Below are positions 25,884-39,400 of a DNA stretch of 64,000 bases, piece by piece. Where the stretch lies: assembly GCF_963678975.1 (NCBI RefSeq), contig NC_089275.1:21885977-21949976 (forward strand). The letters run 5' to 3'. Origin of the DNA: Dysidea avara (Eukaryota; Porifera; Demospongiae; Dictyoceratida; Dysideidae). The position numbers and the translations under genes are program-made. The notes under the pieces were generated by a model. That model saw only the letters and a list, made by a program, of their open reading frames with translations. It did not search any database and was not told where the DNA came from. Each line of letters opens with the position of its first letter. Position 1 is the stretch's first letter.

Positions 25884-25907
25884 ATGGATTTGGAGGATAT
25901 CTGCAAT
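25884..25907 (+). CDS. Possible first exon of the ANK-Roc-COR gene (tentative)
   Basis: ATG plus seven codons (MDLEDICN), then a GTAAAT donor in phase 0, which would join in frame to the ankyrin exon at 27330. It is the best upstream start I found, but a 24-nt match to a start codon and a donor is weak evidence. The true 5' end could lie elsewhere. Confidence 0.2.
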
Positions 25908-25984
25908 GTAAATATAAGCACTTGAGAATTAGTTTACTAAGATAAAAACATGGTTCATGATAGTAAAAAAGTTGGGATACAAAT

Positions 25985-26530
25985 GAGGTTGCAAATATAC
26001 TAGTGAAAATTTTATCCCTACTTCAGTCTATACTCATGAGGGATTAAATGTTCACTTGTGTATCTGCAGGTGTAGGCAACCTCCCTACTTTTTTCAAACT
26101 TAAAATTCCTTATACTTGTTTGTTTACTTTTTTGTAACGTTATTATGACTGGTGAACCCACACATACTGCATCAAAAGAAAGGATGGCACCAGAGTTAAT
26201 GTTTTCATATGAACGCACACCCTGATTATTGACTCGAAAGTGAAATGGCCATTATGCTTCACTTTCAGCTTTGTTCACTTCATTACACATCACTACCAAC
26301 GAAGAACAGCAGGAGAAGCACCTCTGCAATCAATCCAACCGCCATGAAAACTATACTATGGATGAATTGTGCACTCATACTATCAATTACTGACTCAAAA
26401 GTGAAGTGGCTATTACTAATCTGGTTCCTTATGAATTTAATTGTGACACAGCGGATTAAGGCACCAAATTTGGCACCGTGATCCCTTAGGATGTACAAAG
26501 AAGGAGTGCCACCATGAACTCACCCTGCAC
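25985..26530 (+). repeat. Dispersed repeat (partner at 31020-31480)
   Basis: Shared with 31020-31480 in the same order: CTTCAGTC, a GGGATTAAATGTTCACT-like block, CAAACTTAAAATTC, TTGTTTGTTTACTTTTTGTA, CTGGTGAACC.RCACATAC, ATCAAAA.AAAG.ATGG.ACCA and AAGTGCCTCTGCAATCAATCC or close variants. The partner lies in an intron of the Roc-COR gene. The class is unknown. Confidence 0.7.
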
Positions 26531-26944
26531 CCTTTGTACAGACAGCTAATTTTGACTGACCACGAAATTAAAACTCGTTACATTTGGTATTTTGAATAAC
26601 TTGTTTTCCTAACCACATTCCCAAAGTTGAATAGTTCCTGCTTGTGAATGAGTATTAAAGAGTGAGATTGAAAATGTGAAAAAGATTGATATGCCCATTC
26701 AAATACCATAATAGAACACTCAATATCCTATATTCCTAGAGGCAGTTGTACTGTGAAAAACAGCATTGCCCTCGTGTTGAAATCACTAATTTCTCAAATT
26801 GTAAGTTGTATATCTTCCCATTGTACCAAGCTTCTCCAAGTACGTATCTATACACAATTTTGTTTGTACTGTTTTGTCCTTTCTTATTAGATTGCACGCC
26901 TTTATCTAGCGGCCAAAATTTGCTACAGTTAGCTATACTTTTGT

Positions 26945-27103
26945 ACAGTTCTATTTGCTAATGAAATGTGCATACATTGTTGTTCTGTTGTTGAAATTCT
27001 TTAAAAATTAGATAGATCATGTACCATCTGATTTTATCATCTGTTTAAAGAATTTCAATAGCAGAACGCAATGTATGAGCATTTCGTTAGCAAATAGAAC
27101 TGT
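26945..27103. repeat. Inverted repeat, about 60-bp arms
   Basis: ACAGTTCTATTTGCTAATGA at 26945 is mirrored by TCGTTAGCAAATAGAACTGT ending at 27103, and pairing continues to TGAAATTCTTTA/TAAAGAATTTCA. The spacer is about 35 nt. It is MITE-like and lies just upstream of the first recognised ankyrin exon. Confidence 0.85.
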
Positions 27104-27329
27104 GCAGATGTATAGCTAGCTATAGCAAAGTTCTTAGTTATGACATAATTTTGGTCAGATACAATTCTGAGGTGGCCTATAGCCAGTCAAGGGAACATTA
27201 GTCCTTTCTGACTCTAGATCTACGTGGGGCTCATACATGGTGGGGATAATAAATGAGCAGTCAAGTTTGTGTCACTGTATAATGCATGAGTTGTATGATT
27301 TAAATACTCTTTGCTATGCACATTTGTAG

Positions 27330-27431
27330 GACGAAAGTGATCAAATAATTGCAGCAGCACAGCATGGGGATGTTCAAGTTCTTCTGGATTTATCATCACA
27401 AGGAATTGACATCACTGCTGCTCGTGGAAAG
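27330..27431 (+). CDS. Ankyrin-repeat exon 1
   Basis: Acceptor TTTGTAG, then 34 codons, donor GTAAGT; phase 0 at both ends. The residues IIAAAQHGDVQVLLDLSSQG show the ankyrin helix pattern (A..GD...V..LL..G). At 34 codons it is close to one 33-residue repeat. It joins in frame to 30704 across an intron of about 3.3 kb filled by nested transposons. Confidence 0.85.
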
Positions 27432-30400
27432 GTAAGTATTACATAATTTGTGCAAGCATTTGTACAATACTCTATCATGCCAACAGTGATTTGTATTCAT
27501 ACTAACAGTGGGGTAACGTAGCACAATACTGGAAATTGTAACTACTAAGCACGTATGGTCAGATTGCTTTCTGCAACTGTGGTATTGTAGTCAACACTAC
27601 CAGAGATTCTTGAAATTTAGTGATATAGTTTTTGTTTTATTAAATTATCAGAATTTAATTAGAATGTTTGTTTTGTATCTTTACAGTTTTTATAGAGTCT
27701 GCAAAAAGTTTAGCTAGGTAGTTTGTCCAGTATGTGCAGGTGTATGTGACTAAAACACTTGTTCATCATATAACTTCCCATAATCTGTAAATTATAGAAT
27801 TTAATATGCTGCTATTACACTCTAATTTGAAGTTAACTGGATAAGCAAGCATACACAATTTAACAATATGTTGCAAAAAGAAAAATATGCAAAGAAGTAT
27901 AGAAGAAATTTCAAGGCAATTACAGCAGCTCAGATTTGGTATCTGTCTCACTTTCATTAATAGTACAAAAATGATAGTGATATTCTAACAGAGCAGTCCA
28001 CTACTTTATACATAACTTTTAAGTAGTTACTCTATTTGCAACAGCAGTGAATTAGTCTAAAATATACTATCTGCTTCTAAAATCTTGGATACCATGCTCC
28101 AGAATGGCAGGTGCGTCTGTTAATTGTATGCTTCAAACTCCACTATGTAATTGCCAAGCTTATCTCCTCCCCTGCTCTCATGAATATTCAAAAATCATGC
28201 TTTCAAGTTTCTGTATAATGCATACTTATATCTGTCATACACCAGTACCAGTTTTTGCTTGGCCACATACAACATACTAGCATGTGCGTATAATCTACTG
28301 TTGATATCAAAAACAGTGTAAGTTGCTACTGCAGTGTACAGTAGTGCTGGGCGATATAGCCGACATACAACATATCACGACATATATTTTTTATATCGTG
28401 ATACGATAGCTGGAAATTATATCGCGATATAGTGCACGTGATCTAAGCAGTACAACGTGAGCTCATAAAATGGCATCTCCAGTTTCGCCATTACTCCTGC
28501 TGCACCCACGTCTCGCCCACATCAACGGTGTGGCATAATGTTGGGTATTTTGAAGGGGCTATCTACTTAGATGTGTGTGCAGTGCTTGGGACATGTAGGA
28601 AGCAGTAGACCAGTGAGAAAAGCCACTGTTATTAACCAGCGCCAATTTTCAGCTTGGAATTTGTTAAAGATCGAAATACTCTAATAGAGCAGTCAGTACG
28701 ATACTCTAATAAAACAGTCAGTAGAATATACTAATTATAATACTTGCTCTGAGTTATCTTGATATTAACCCTTTGAGGACCAAAGTCCAATATATTGGAC
28801 GCAAGTACATGGACTAGTATAAGCCGATATAACTACTTATCAGTACACAGTAGAAAGAATTCGCTAATACCACGATACTCACCATGAAATTTCTGACAAA
28901 ATCACACCAAGTATCGCTTGGTTTGAAAAGAATCTCCGCTGCTAGGCCGCCAAGAAAAAGTAGCTCTTCCATTATCGTCCGCCATTACTCTACACCTGCT
29001 ACTTTGATCGGCCATATCTCGATAGTACTTCACCGTAGCGCATCAAACTAAATGCCATTAGACTCAGCACGTGATGGCGATTCGATTTGTATACAAAAAA
29101 ATCACGTGACTACCTCATGAATACGCGATAAAGAAATAACGAAGCGGACATTCAGTGGAGATGACATCGCCTGTTCTTCGCTTCATATCACAAGTACTGT
29201 TTTCTGTAGAACAAAACTGTTATGATATTATTGTTGTGTATGAAACTACCATTAAGTTAATGCCAAACAATAATCCATCTTCGTTTTACAGAAGGCTACT
29301 GCTTTCCTTATAACACAAAGTTACGCATTCCTCCATACTTGAAAATTAATTTGGTCCTCGAAGGGTTAAAAAAGAAAGAGATTGAGTATGTAAAAAAGCC
29401 ATTCCAAAAGCATCTGTACATGTTGTTTTTTAAAATTCCCTGGGGGAGCATGCCCCTCCTAGTTAATCTCTAATTTAAATATCATAATAGATCAAGATGA
29501 TGAAGGTATCGCAGATTAAGTTGTAGGTGAACCGGAAGACTAAGTGTTGTAACTTGCCAGTATACGTATATGCAAATCAACATTTCTTTTAATTATCGTG
29601 TAACTAGCTGTATAAGTGTATATGTGACCTAATTTTAGGAAACCGTCGATATCCGCACAATTTTCAAAATGCATTTTGTTTGTTCTTTGTTTTCTACAGT
29701 GACAGAGGAATGGACTAGCCAAGTTTCAGCTTCCTAAGTTAAGCAGTGTTGGAAATACAGCACTAGACAGCCGGACGAGCAAATAATTTGATATGTACAG
29801 AAGCTATCGAGAAAAGAATCTACAGGCGCTTACATAAACCATCATAACTTACTGATACAACGACGTACAGAGCTGAATCCTGGCTCATTGTGTTCGCCAT
29901 GAACTTGTGCATCCACCAAGGTATAGTTTTTTCCCCAGACATGTTCTTTGTTCGAGAAGGAAGGAAAATTCACTGGATAACGATCGTCGGTAAATTCTTT
30001 CGTCACCGCAACGTAAACAAACGTTTGTAACTTTGGAATTGTCTTGTGTATGGGGATGCAACAAAGATTTTTGTGCTCCTTATGGACAGGCGAACACAAT
30101 GATGCCCAGGATTTATTCATTGGCGGCTTAATTCGCCCACCAGCGAGGTGATAAAAACTTGCATAATTTTTTTCTGGAGCTTGCGTTTTTTACCCATAGT
30201 TTTTAAATGCGTTTTATTACAAAAGTACTCTTGTGCATATATCGACGGTTTTCCAAAATTCGGTCACATATGATGTATTAGCTAATAAATGATCTTATTC
30301 CTGTGTTTTGTGTACAGTGTAGTAGAAAACGATCTGAAAAAAGAAAATAAGTAAAATATTGGTATATATCGTGACATATATTCATATCATGAATAAATTT

Positions 30401-33400
30401 TGCCATGACATATGACATAAAAAAAATCTATATCGCCCAGCACTAGTGTACAGTATATAATTATGTACAAGATGCATGTGTTTGTACAGTATACCACACG
30501 TGTCACTTTGTAGCTATGTAAAGCACAAGGCACTGTAGTGTATCATTTCTGGAGAAATATGCTATGCATTTATCTGCGCATACTTTTAACTAGGCAGAGA
30601 TAGAGCTATAATATATATGTATGTTTCACATAGGGAAAACCTTGTAAATAATACTTTAGCTAATTGAGTGTTACATACATACTGTGTTCTCATTTCATTT
30701 TAGCATGGACAGACTCCTCTAACTGTTGCTGTAATAAGGGGTAACGTTGATTTGGTAAACTACCTGGTAAAGGAGGTCAAAGCTGATTGCAATGAAGTTC
30801 CTCAGGTATATTATTCATTATTGATTAAAGAATAAACAAACTTGTTGAAATGCAAAAATTTGTTCATGAATAATGAGTATCAAAATAATGTAAACAACAG
30901 CATTCAAATCCTGCGCTGATGATAACTGTTATTTGCTGCATGTGCAGCTGGAAATACTAACAACACGAGTAGAATAATTTTAAGTTTGATTAGGGATCAT
31001 AGGCATATAAAAGTAAGGAAACAAGGGAGGTTGCTTACACATGCAGACATATACTAGTGGACATTTAATCCCTTCTTCAGTCATGGTTACAGACTGAAGT
31101 AGATATTAATGTCCACTAATATCCCTAATCAAACTTAAAATTCTTTCTATTTGTTTGTTTACTTTTTGTAATATAAGTACTGGTGAACCAGCACATACCA
31201 CATCAAAATAAAGAATGGTACCACAACTATATATCAACTACAGAAAAAGAAACTAGCCATTACACTTTGTTGTTCCCGTTACAACACAGCACTACAAGTG
31301 AAAACCTTTATGAGAAGTGCCTCTGCAATCAATCCAGTTGTTACAGAAAATGTGGACATTTTTCACTGCAAACATAGGGAAACCATCATGCACTGGCCAC
31401 TGTGAATCAACGCCTTGCACTGTCAGCGAAAAGAATTGGGGTACAAAGATAAGTCCATGATGTGTACATTGTACAAACTGCGGTATGCCAAAAGGCAGCT
31501 GTCAGGCTGAAGCAACATCTAACAGTAAAAAAAATCAAGCCCATAGCCTTAGCCATTACTGAATTACTCTTACTTCAGGCAGGCAGGTAGGCAGTTAGCC
31601 AGTAAAAAATTCTGATCAATAATATTTTCATTCAAAATTCTGTAGCATCTTATCGGAAACATTTTTGGTCACTCTAAAGACATTTTCAGGCTTGATTCTA
31701 CCTCACTGTAACAACCAAGGTGCCATGAATGCTGGTTTTTCTGGTTAACAATTTTCTGGTTTCTGCTAATCTTAAGTGCAAGCCTCAGGTACTACCATAC
31801 TGTATGATGACATGTGTGAACTGCGTTACAATCAAAACATTTTCTGCCTGACAACCATAATCAACAAAGTACTTCAGAAGCTAGGATCAGTAACCTAGAA
31901 TACTCATTCTGCTGTGGTGTTTGACAAACAGTATAATATCCTGGACTTGAATCATTACATTTAAATGGATCAACAAACTCTTTTAAATCCTTGATTTTAA
32001 TTAACTTTCAATTTTAATAATTTGCTTATTTAATGTGTATAAGGTCAAGACACATCTTTGGGTGTTGTATGACCAAGAAAATATTGTACCACACCAGTGT
32101 GATATTTCAAATGGTGAGGTGTTAATAAGATACTGTTTGATGTGGTATATAGGGGTAAAATGAAGTCCAGTGTCAAGTTTACAATAATTATTATTATGTA
32201 TTTTTCACATTTTGCAATATTTTACTGTTGTCGATTCTTTTTTGTGAAGTCAAAAGTCACTATGGGCCAACACGTGTAATCTGTTGTTATATATTTTATT
32301 TAGAAATGGCAAGAGAAGCTGAATGAACTATTGCAAGGTAATTAACATTCCAGATAATAATTATTATGAAACTAGATGTCATTTTGCAACCAGTCCATTG
32401 TGCATTTATTAAGTATTCCTTCTTTACAGCGGCGGAGGAAGTAGTTGATATGAGGGGGGGCTAAGCTGACCCAGACTTATTTCTATAGTTTGGTAAGGTG
32501 AGACCAAAAAAAAAAAAAAAAAAAAGGTCACAACCAACTGACAAGAGCTTTCCACCTCACCAGCTACCATTTCTAGCTGATAAACTACATAAAAATCCTT
32601 ACATAGCTCGCTACACACTGACTACTTTATTAGAGTGACTGCTCTATTAGAGTATCTCGATCTTTATCACGGTTTTCAGCCCCACTCCAAGAAAGATAAT
32701 TTCGGTGTGATATCATTCTGAGGGGGGGCTATAGCCCCCTAGCCCCCCCCCTTTCCGCCGCCTATGCTTCTTTACCTTTTTGAAGGTTACAGAACACCCA
32801 CTGTAGGAATTTCTGCATAGAATATGAACAACTCAGTATGCACAACCACAATTGTGCATGAAGAGTTTTTCATGTTTTGACAATTACAAATGAAAATTAA
32901 TCTGCCTTATGTAGTTTTAAAGTGCTTATTACATGCATGCATGTGAATGAAGCTTGAAGTAGAACAATTATGTCATTATTATTATACGTATACAGTGGCT
33001 TGCAAATATGGTGCATATACCAAGGAGAGCAAACACAAACTGCTTCAAAATCACATGTTAGAGTGTCTGTGTACAAATGTGTATGCGTGTATCACATCCT
33101 AACAAGAAAAGGTTTCCAATGCCATTGTAGGGATTTTCCCACTTTCCCTCATAGTCATGTAGTGTACTGTACTGTGCCTTGTATCACTAAGTTTTATTGC
33201 TGGAACCATAAACTGCATTTTTCAATTATTAATTGCACTAGTTTTTTTAGTTTTTTGCATACGGTACATGTGTAGCCATGACTGCTTTATATATAATTTC
33301 ATTTTATTAACCACACGTCTCTGAAAAACTGAAAGCAGGATATTTTAATAAAAAATACAAGCCTAAAGAGAAGTTAAACCTATACACCTATGAAGACCTA

Positions 33401-36400
33401 CAGACCAACTATGGGGGAATCACAAATATTGGATGCCATGGGCTCAGCAATTACAAGATCGCCTGGAGCAGGGAATGCAGGGTGTCCAATGCTCCATTTA
33501 AGGGCAACAAATATACAATATACAAGGTGTTCAGTGCCATGTCTTGTTGACTAAATCAAAGCTGCAGTTGATTTCAGTTAGATTGTTTAAGGGCATGGTG
33601 ATGTGCTTTTTGATTGTTTAAGGGTATAGTTGTTATTGGATTGTTTTATCCCAGCAAAACAACTAAAAAGTACAACTACAGGTATCTACTCCCTCTTACA
33701 GTATCAAACGGTACAGTCGTACCGTTTAAGTAGGAATCCAGGTGAAATTGTCGCACGCCACCAAAAATTCCGCCTTTAAAAATCATCCTAGAGATATCTT
33801 ATGAGACGAAAATCACCTTTACAGAATAGTACTAGTCCATATAGTACATAAAACAGCATTAAATACAACAAAATGCTTACAGGTGGCCAGATATTAATTT
33901 TTTTTAAATCACCAAAACTCAAATTTTCTCCTTACTGCCTCACTCACTGACCACAGTCGCAAGCCTAGAGCCCAAACGAAGCAGCGCATGGCCACCATTT
34001 TACGCCACAATAACAAACTCACCAGTGGGATGTGCCTTTTGGGTTCCAACGAGTGTGTGCCCTCTGCGCCTTATCTTTTCTTTTATCTTCAATCAGGCTG
34101 CTTGTCTTCTTCTTCATCCAACAAAACCATATCGAGGCATTAATTTTCCGTATCAACACTTTTTTAAACAGCATAATAGATGCTACAAGATTATTTAAGA
34201 CGCTTAGACTACGCTACAGTACAGAGGAATAGATTATATTCCTTACTGATATAATCTATGATGGAGGGTACTGTATGGAGGTACTGGTACTAGATATAGC
34301 TCAATATAGCTTCACGATAGGTCACAAGATCACGTCCATTCTTCATTCTATGCATTATCGATCTATCGATTGAAACCACGATGACACACCCCTTTTGCAC
34401 TAGCTGTATTTCAGTGACCACACACCTTCAATTTGGAAGGCTGACTCGATGTACTCTATAATCGATCAAAACCACGCCTCCTTTTTGGCAAGCGGGCATC
34501 TTGCAGGCTGCCTCGAGATACCCTAACACAGCAGTCACCCTAATAGAACAGTCACATGTTTATAGCTAGCTGTATGCCTTAACAAAAAAACTAAACAAAC
34601 TAGTATATTAAAAATTATAAATTTAAAACTAAAGTAGGAATCCAAACGATAAAAAGTAGTGAAACAAGAGAAGAACAATGGTAGCTAGCTATTACAGCAT
34701 AGTTCAGTGGGAAATACCTACTTTGGCATTGAACACAAAATTATGGTTATATCATGCCAAAGTAGGGATTTCCCACCGAGCTATGCTGTAATAGACTAGT
34801 AGCTACCGTTGTTCTTCTCTTGTTTCACTACTTTTTATCGTTTGGATTCCTATTTTATTTTCAAATTTATAATAGCATAAGCACTTCATATAGTTTCAGT
34901 GACATTTAAATGCATTCCTCTAAGGAAAGCATTGATATCAGAAAACTGATGCCTTCACATGGTTTCATTGCACAAAAAAGAAAAATGGGAAGGCAAAGTG
35001 TAGAAGGCAGATACTCATCCGAACCAGAAAAGGCACATGCCTCATTATTGTGGTGTGAGATGGTGACTATGTGCTGCTTTGTTTGGCCTCTAGCCTAGTG
35101 ACTAGGGCCAGGTAGGCAGGCAAACTAAAACCAGATTTTGGCATTTTTTAAAATTCAATATTCACCTTCTGTAAGTGTTCAATGCTAGATGTGACACCTG
35201 CTTTTCATCACATTATAATATTTCTATTATGGTTTGTAATGTCAGCATTTTGGTGGCACCCTTCATTTCAGAGGAGAACCCTACTAAACAGTACATATAG
35301 TATTGAATAGCTGTGTCCATCTAACAGTCTGTCTGTGAATATAACATTGGAAAATTTTTGTATAGTATAGCCAATGTAATTCACTGCTACCATTCATATT
35401 CTTTATACAGCAACATTAACACTCACGACAAGTTCCTTAATATAGACACCGTATGTATGTATGTATGTATGTATGTACTGTATGATGCTTTAGAATTCTT
35501 AATTATTAAGTGTGATATTTGGAGGTGTAAGCATAATTAGGGGTTTTGTGCTGACAGATCACTTCAAAAAATTGTATTATCAAGCCAAACATGATCTTGG
35601 ATCAGAAAAGTTGCATCTTCTTAAAATATTTATATTTGGTCCTCCTGGAGCTGGGAAGTCGTCACTTCTAAGAGTCCTGCTTGGTGGTGATCCTGATCCA
35701 GTACAAAATAGCACTGGTGTGTGTGATAGGAAACTTGTACAATGTACAATTAGTGTATCATGTACTGGGAACAAATCAACATGGAAGGAAATTCAGTTAG
35801 AAAATGAAGTACAACGATTGCATTCAAAAATTAAAGAAACGCTTGGTAATAAGCCTACAATTCCACAGCAAGTTGATGATGTTCCTAACAGTCATTTACA
35901 AATTGAGGATGATTTCTTTAGTCTCGAATCGGAGCCAACCCATCAGAACGCTTCAGCCATCAGTGATGTACAATTTGATAGTAAACACATTAGCACCCTT
36001 ATAGCTTGTTATGATAGTGGTGGTCAGCCTGAGTATTTTGATGTTATGCCTACACTGACTACTACTCCTACCGGTTACGTAATGGTGCTTGATATGTCCA
36101 AAAGTTTACTTACCAAATGTGCGGAGTTTTACAGAGGTGGCAAAAAATATCCAGAAAACAATAATACCTATTATACCGATGCAGAATTGATGAAAACTGC
36201 TATAGCAAATATTCACACTTCTTTGATTACTGAAAAGATATCCTCAAAATTTGGCCGACTGTTGGTTGTGGGGACACATTTGGATAAGTGTGGTTTGACT
36301 AACTTTGATCAAGATAATGCAGTTGTAGAATTCGAAAATACTATAAAAAGTGAAATATTAAATATCATACATGTCTCAACTATTAAAACAGTAGAACGTC

Positions 36401-39400
36401 AAAATAAAAGACTGCTCCATCCTGTTTCCAACATTGTGAAGAAAGGTAGAGCTGAGATAGCTCAAGAAATACGGACTGCAATAGAAAACATGTCAAAATA
36501 TGAGAAAGCAAGTGAAGACATTCCAGTGAATTGGTTGTTGTTCCAGCTTGAAATTCGGCATAATGATAAATATTACATTACACGTAGCTGTTGCGCTGAC
36601 ATTGCCACAAAATGTTATATTAAAGAAGAAGATGTAGATAGCATTCTGATGTATTTCCATGAACTTGGGGTTTTGCTGTATTACAGAAATATTCCTGCAC
36701 TAAAGCATGTTGTATTTTGTAGTCCTCAGTGGCTGTTTGACAAACTAACTAAACTGATAGAAGTGAAGTATGATCCGCCATGTGACAGAGCAAAACGTGA
36801 TAGAATAAGAAATGGTACGTTTGATAAACAGCTTTTAAAGGACACATACAGTGAAGATTTTATAACCAATGATGTGTTAAACTATCATCATCTTTGTGAA
36901 CTATTTGTTTCCCTTAACATTATGGCCATTTTACCTGGTGAAACTGATCATTACTTCATGCCTGCTCTGTTAAACCCTTCACCAGAAAATATAGACATGT
37001 CAACCTATGGTAGAAAGATTTATGACACTTTGATTGTAAAATTTGAAAGTGAATATGTTCCACGAGGAGTGTTTTGCTGTTTAGTTGTTGAGTGTATGAA
37101 AAATGCTATCGGATGGAGTATTCTACATGGCGAGACAGCTTATAAGGATTTGATAATATTTCAGATTTCAACTGACCTTGACTTATATGTATTTCTCAAA
37201 GATAAAATTGAGTCTATCACATTTGAAATTTATCACAACAACAAGAGTTCTTTACAGATGGGCCCTAATAAACTGTGCTGCACACTGAGTGAATCATTAA
37301 AAGCAGTCTGCTCACAGCTTAAATTGAGTAGTGAAGTCTGTTTAGGATTTTCCTGCAAGCGTCCAACTTGTGGTGGATTTGCTTGGGTTCAAAATGAACT
37401 TCATTTTAATCAAAAAATATCTGTTTGTGAAAAGTGTAATCACAGGTGGCGGCTACAAAATGACCAAATGATCTGGTTCTCACCACAAAAGGTACATAAG
37501 CATTTTAACATTGTCATTCTTCATCTACAAAATACTTGTTGTCCTAACTATTAGGCTGGAAATAGCATTGAGTATAATTTTAAGTATAATTTTATAATAA
37601 AAAGTTGTGCTGAAACAAATAGCATTTTTTGGTTGTGAACAAAACAACCGATTGTTTGATTATTCTTTAAGCATGAATTAGTCAGCACCAAGTTCTTTGT
37701 TGGGCAATAATTAAGGTAAAGCATGAAAAGTAATTAATTTTATCTTCTTTTTTTTTCAGTGTGACTATGCCACTTCGTCCAATCTCAAGCTTCTAGGTTG
37801 GCTTCATCCATCTGATCACAGCTAATGAATATTTGAATAGTGTGTTAATTAATTGAACAATGTCATGCCAACTGAATAGTCAATATCCGAATAATCATTT
37901 CAGCACTAATAAAAAGGAATTTTGTAATCTGGAATTTGGAATCAGTAATTTTGTATAATGTGCATGCATTCAAAATTGAAAATACTCTAATAGATCTTAA
38001 AGTCACCTATGTATATGATGTAGTTACTGGCTATAAATTCCCTAATAGTGCAGTCAGATAGATAAAATTTAATACTAATTATTAAGGAATAAAACTCAAG
38101 TATATTGTATACAGCAACTGCCACATAAATGGCAAATCAAAACTCTTAAGCCTTCACTGCTGTAATGGCATGCACAAATTATAACAATGGTTTGAAATCT
38201 CGAGGTTTATCTTATTGTTTTGTATACTATTCTATTCATGTGTATCATATAGTGTCTACATACAAGCTACCACAATATAAATCACAATAATGAAACAATG
38301 GCCATGTTTGCATGATTGGATTTAGGTGTTTCTGTTCTGTCTTATTACAAAGTGTGGCCTGTAGGTAATGCATACTTTAATATGCTTTATTTTAATACAA
38401 GTAATGACATCATGGATATATTAAGTTAGGTAATCCTAAGGCTGCAGCACATGTTGCTGTCAGGCCTTCAGTGCTGGCCACTGTAAAGTGCTAATAATAA
38501 ATAATAATAATATGTATAGCAAAACTAATATACCTTATAGAGAGAAACTTTGGCAGGGGTAAACTTTGGCGAATAGCAACATTTGGCGAAATAAACTTTG
38601 GCGAATTCAAGTTCAATCTGTAGCTATGAAGATGCTAATCTCAGGCGTTACGAGTAATTGGCGGGTTAAACTTTGGTGAATTTGTAGCGAATCGCCAAAT
38701 TCGCCAAAGTTTTCCCCCGCCAAAGTTTCTCTCTATACGATATAGCATACAAGTGCTAACTTAATGCCACTGGTGTATCTACTCTGAGGTATAGGAATGT
38801 GTATGTACACATGTGTTTTCTTTAATGTATTTTTCTCTATTTGGAACAGTTGCCATCACAACAAGGACAAAGTGGTATGTATGTATGTATGTATGTATGT
38901 ATGTATGTATGTATGTATGTATGTATGTATGTATGTATGTATGTATGTATGTATGTATGTATGTATGTATGTATGTATGTATGTATGTATGTATGTATGT
39001 ATGGATGTATGTATGTGTAATGTGGTTGTACGAGTTTATGAATTGAATTTCAATGTTATTCTATAATTCACAGAAGTGATAGTGTATGTGAAATTACACA
39101 CTGTAAATTCAGAAACACGAAGTTCATACTAATGGTATGCTCCCTGCAGTCACTTAGTATGATGATCATACGTACTTGTACTGGTATCGTAGATAGGCCT
39201 GTGTCAAATATGCCAGCATAATAAAAAGCATAATAGGCTGGAGTGCTATGCCAGCATAATGCTGGAATATTAAGTGGATATTTCAAACTATGGAGCTTTA
39301 TTCCATGAAACTAGATTGATACTCCCTAATAGAGCAGTATGTGGAAACTGCAAACTGCAATAGAGCACTTAAAATGCATTGTACATTGCTCCTTAGATCG

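Larger units (their letters stand above)
28342..30445. mobile_element. hAT-like element with exact 8-bp TSD, carrying nested elements
   Basis: The ends are TAGTGCTGGGCGATATAG and CTATATCGCCCAGCACTA, and GTGTACAG flanks both sides (28334-28341, 30446-30453). Near the ends are repeated ATATCGTGATA-type motifs. At least two other elements sit inside (28769-29365 and about 29623-30268), plus two CTAATAGAGCAGTCA motifs near 28680. The whole nest lies in the intron between the two ankyrin exons. Confidence 0.92.

Noticed and set aside
29842-30120. 92-codon minus-strand frame as a host gene
   Set aside because: It lies wholly inside a nested transposon and matches nothing I recognise.
37492-37554. 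Read-through end of the Roc-COR exon (VHKHFNIVILHL..)
   Set aside because: A good donor at 37492 and two phase-matched acceptors downstream make intron sequence more likely than coding.
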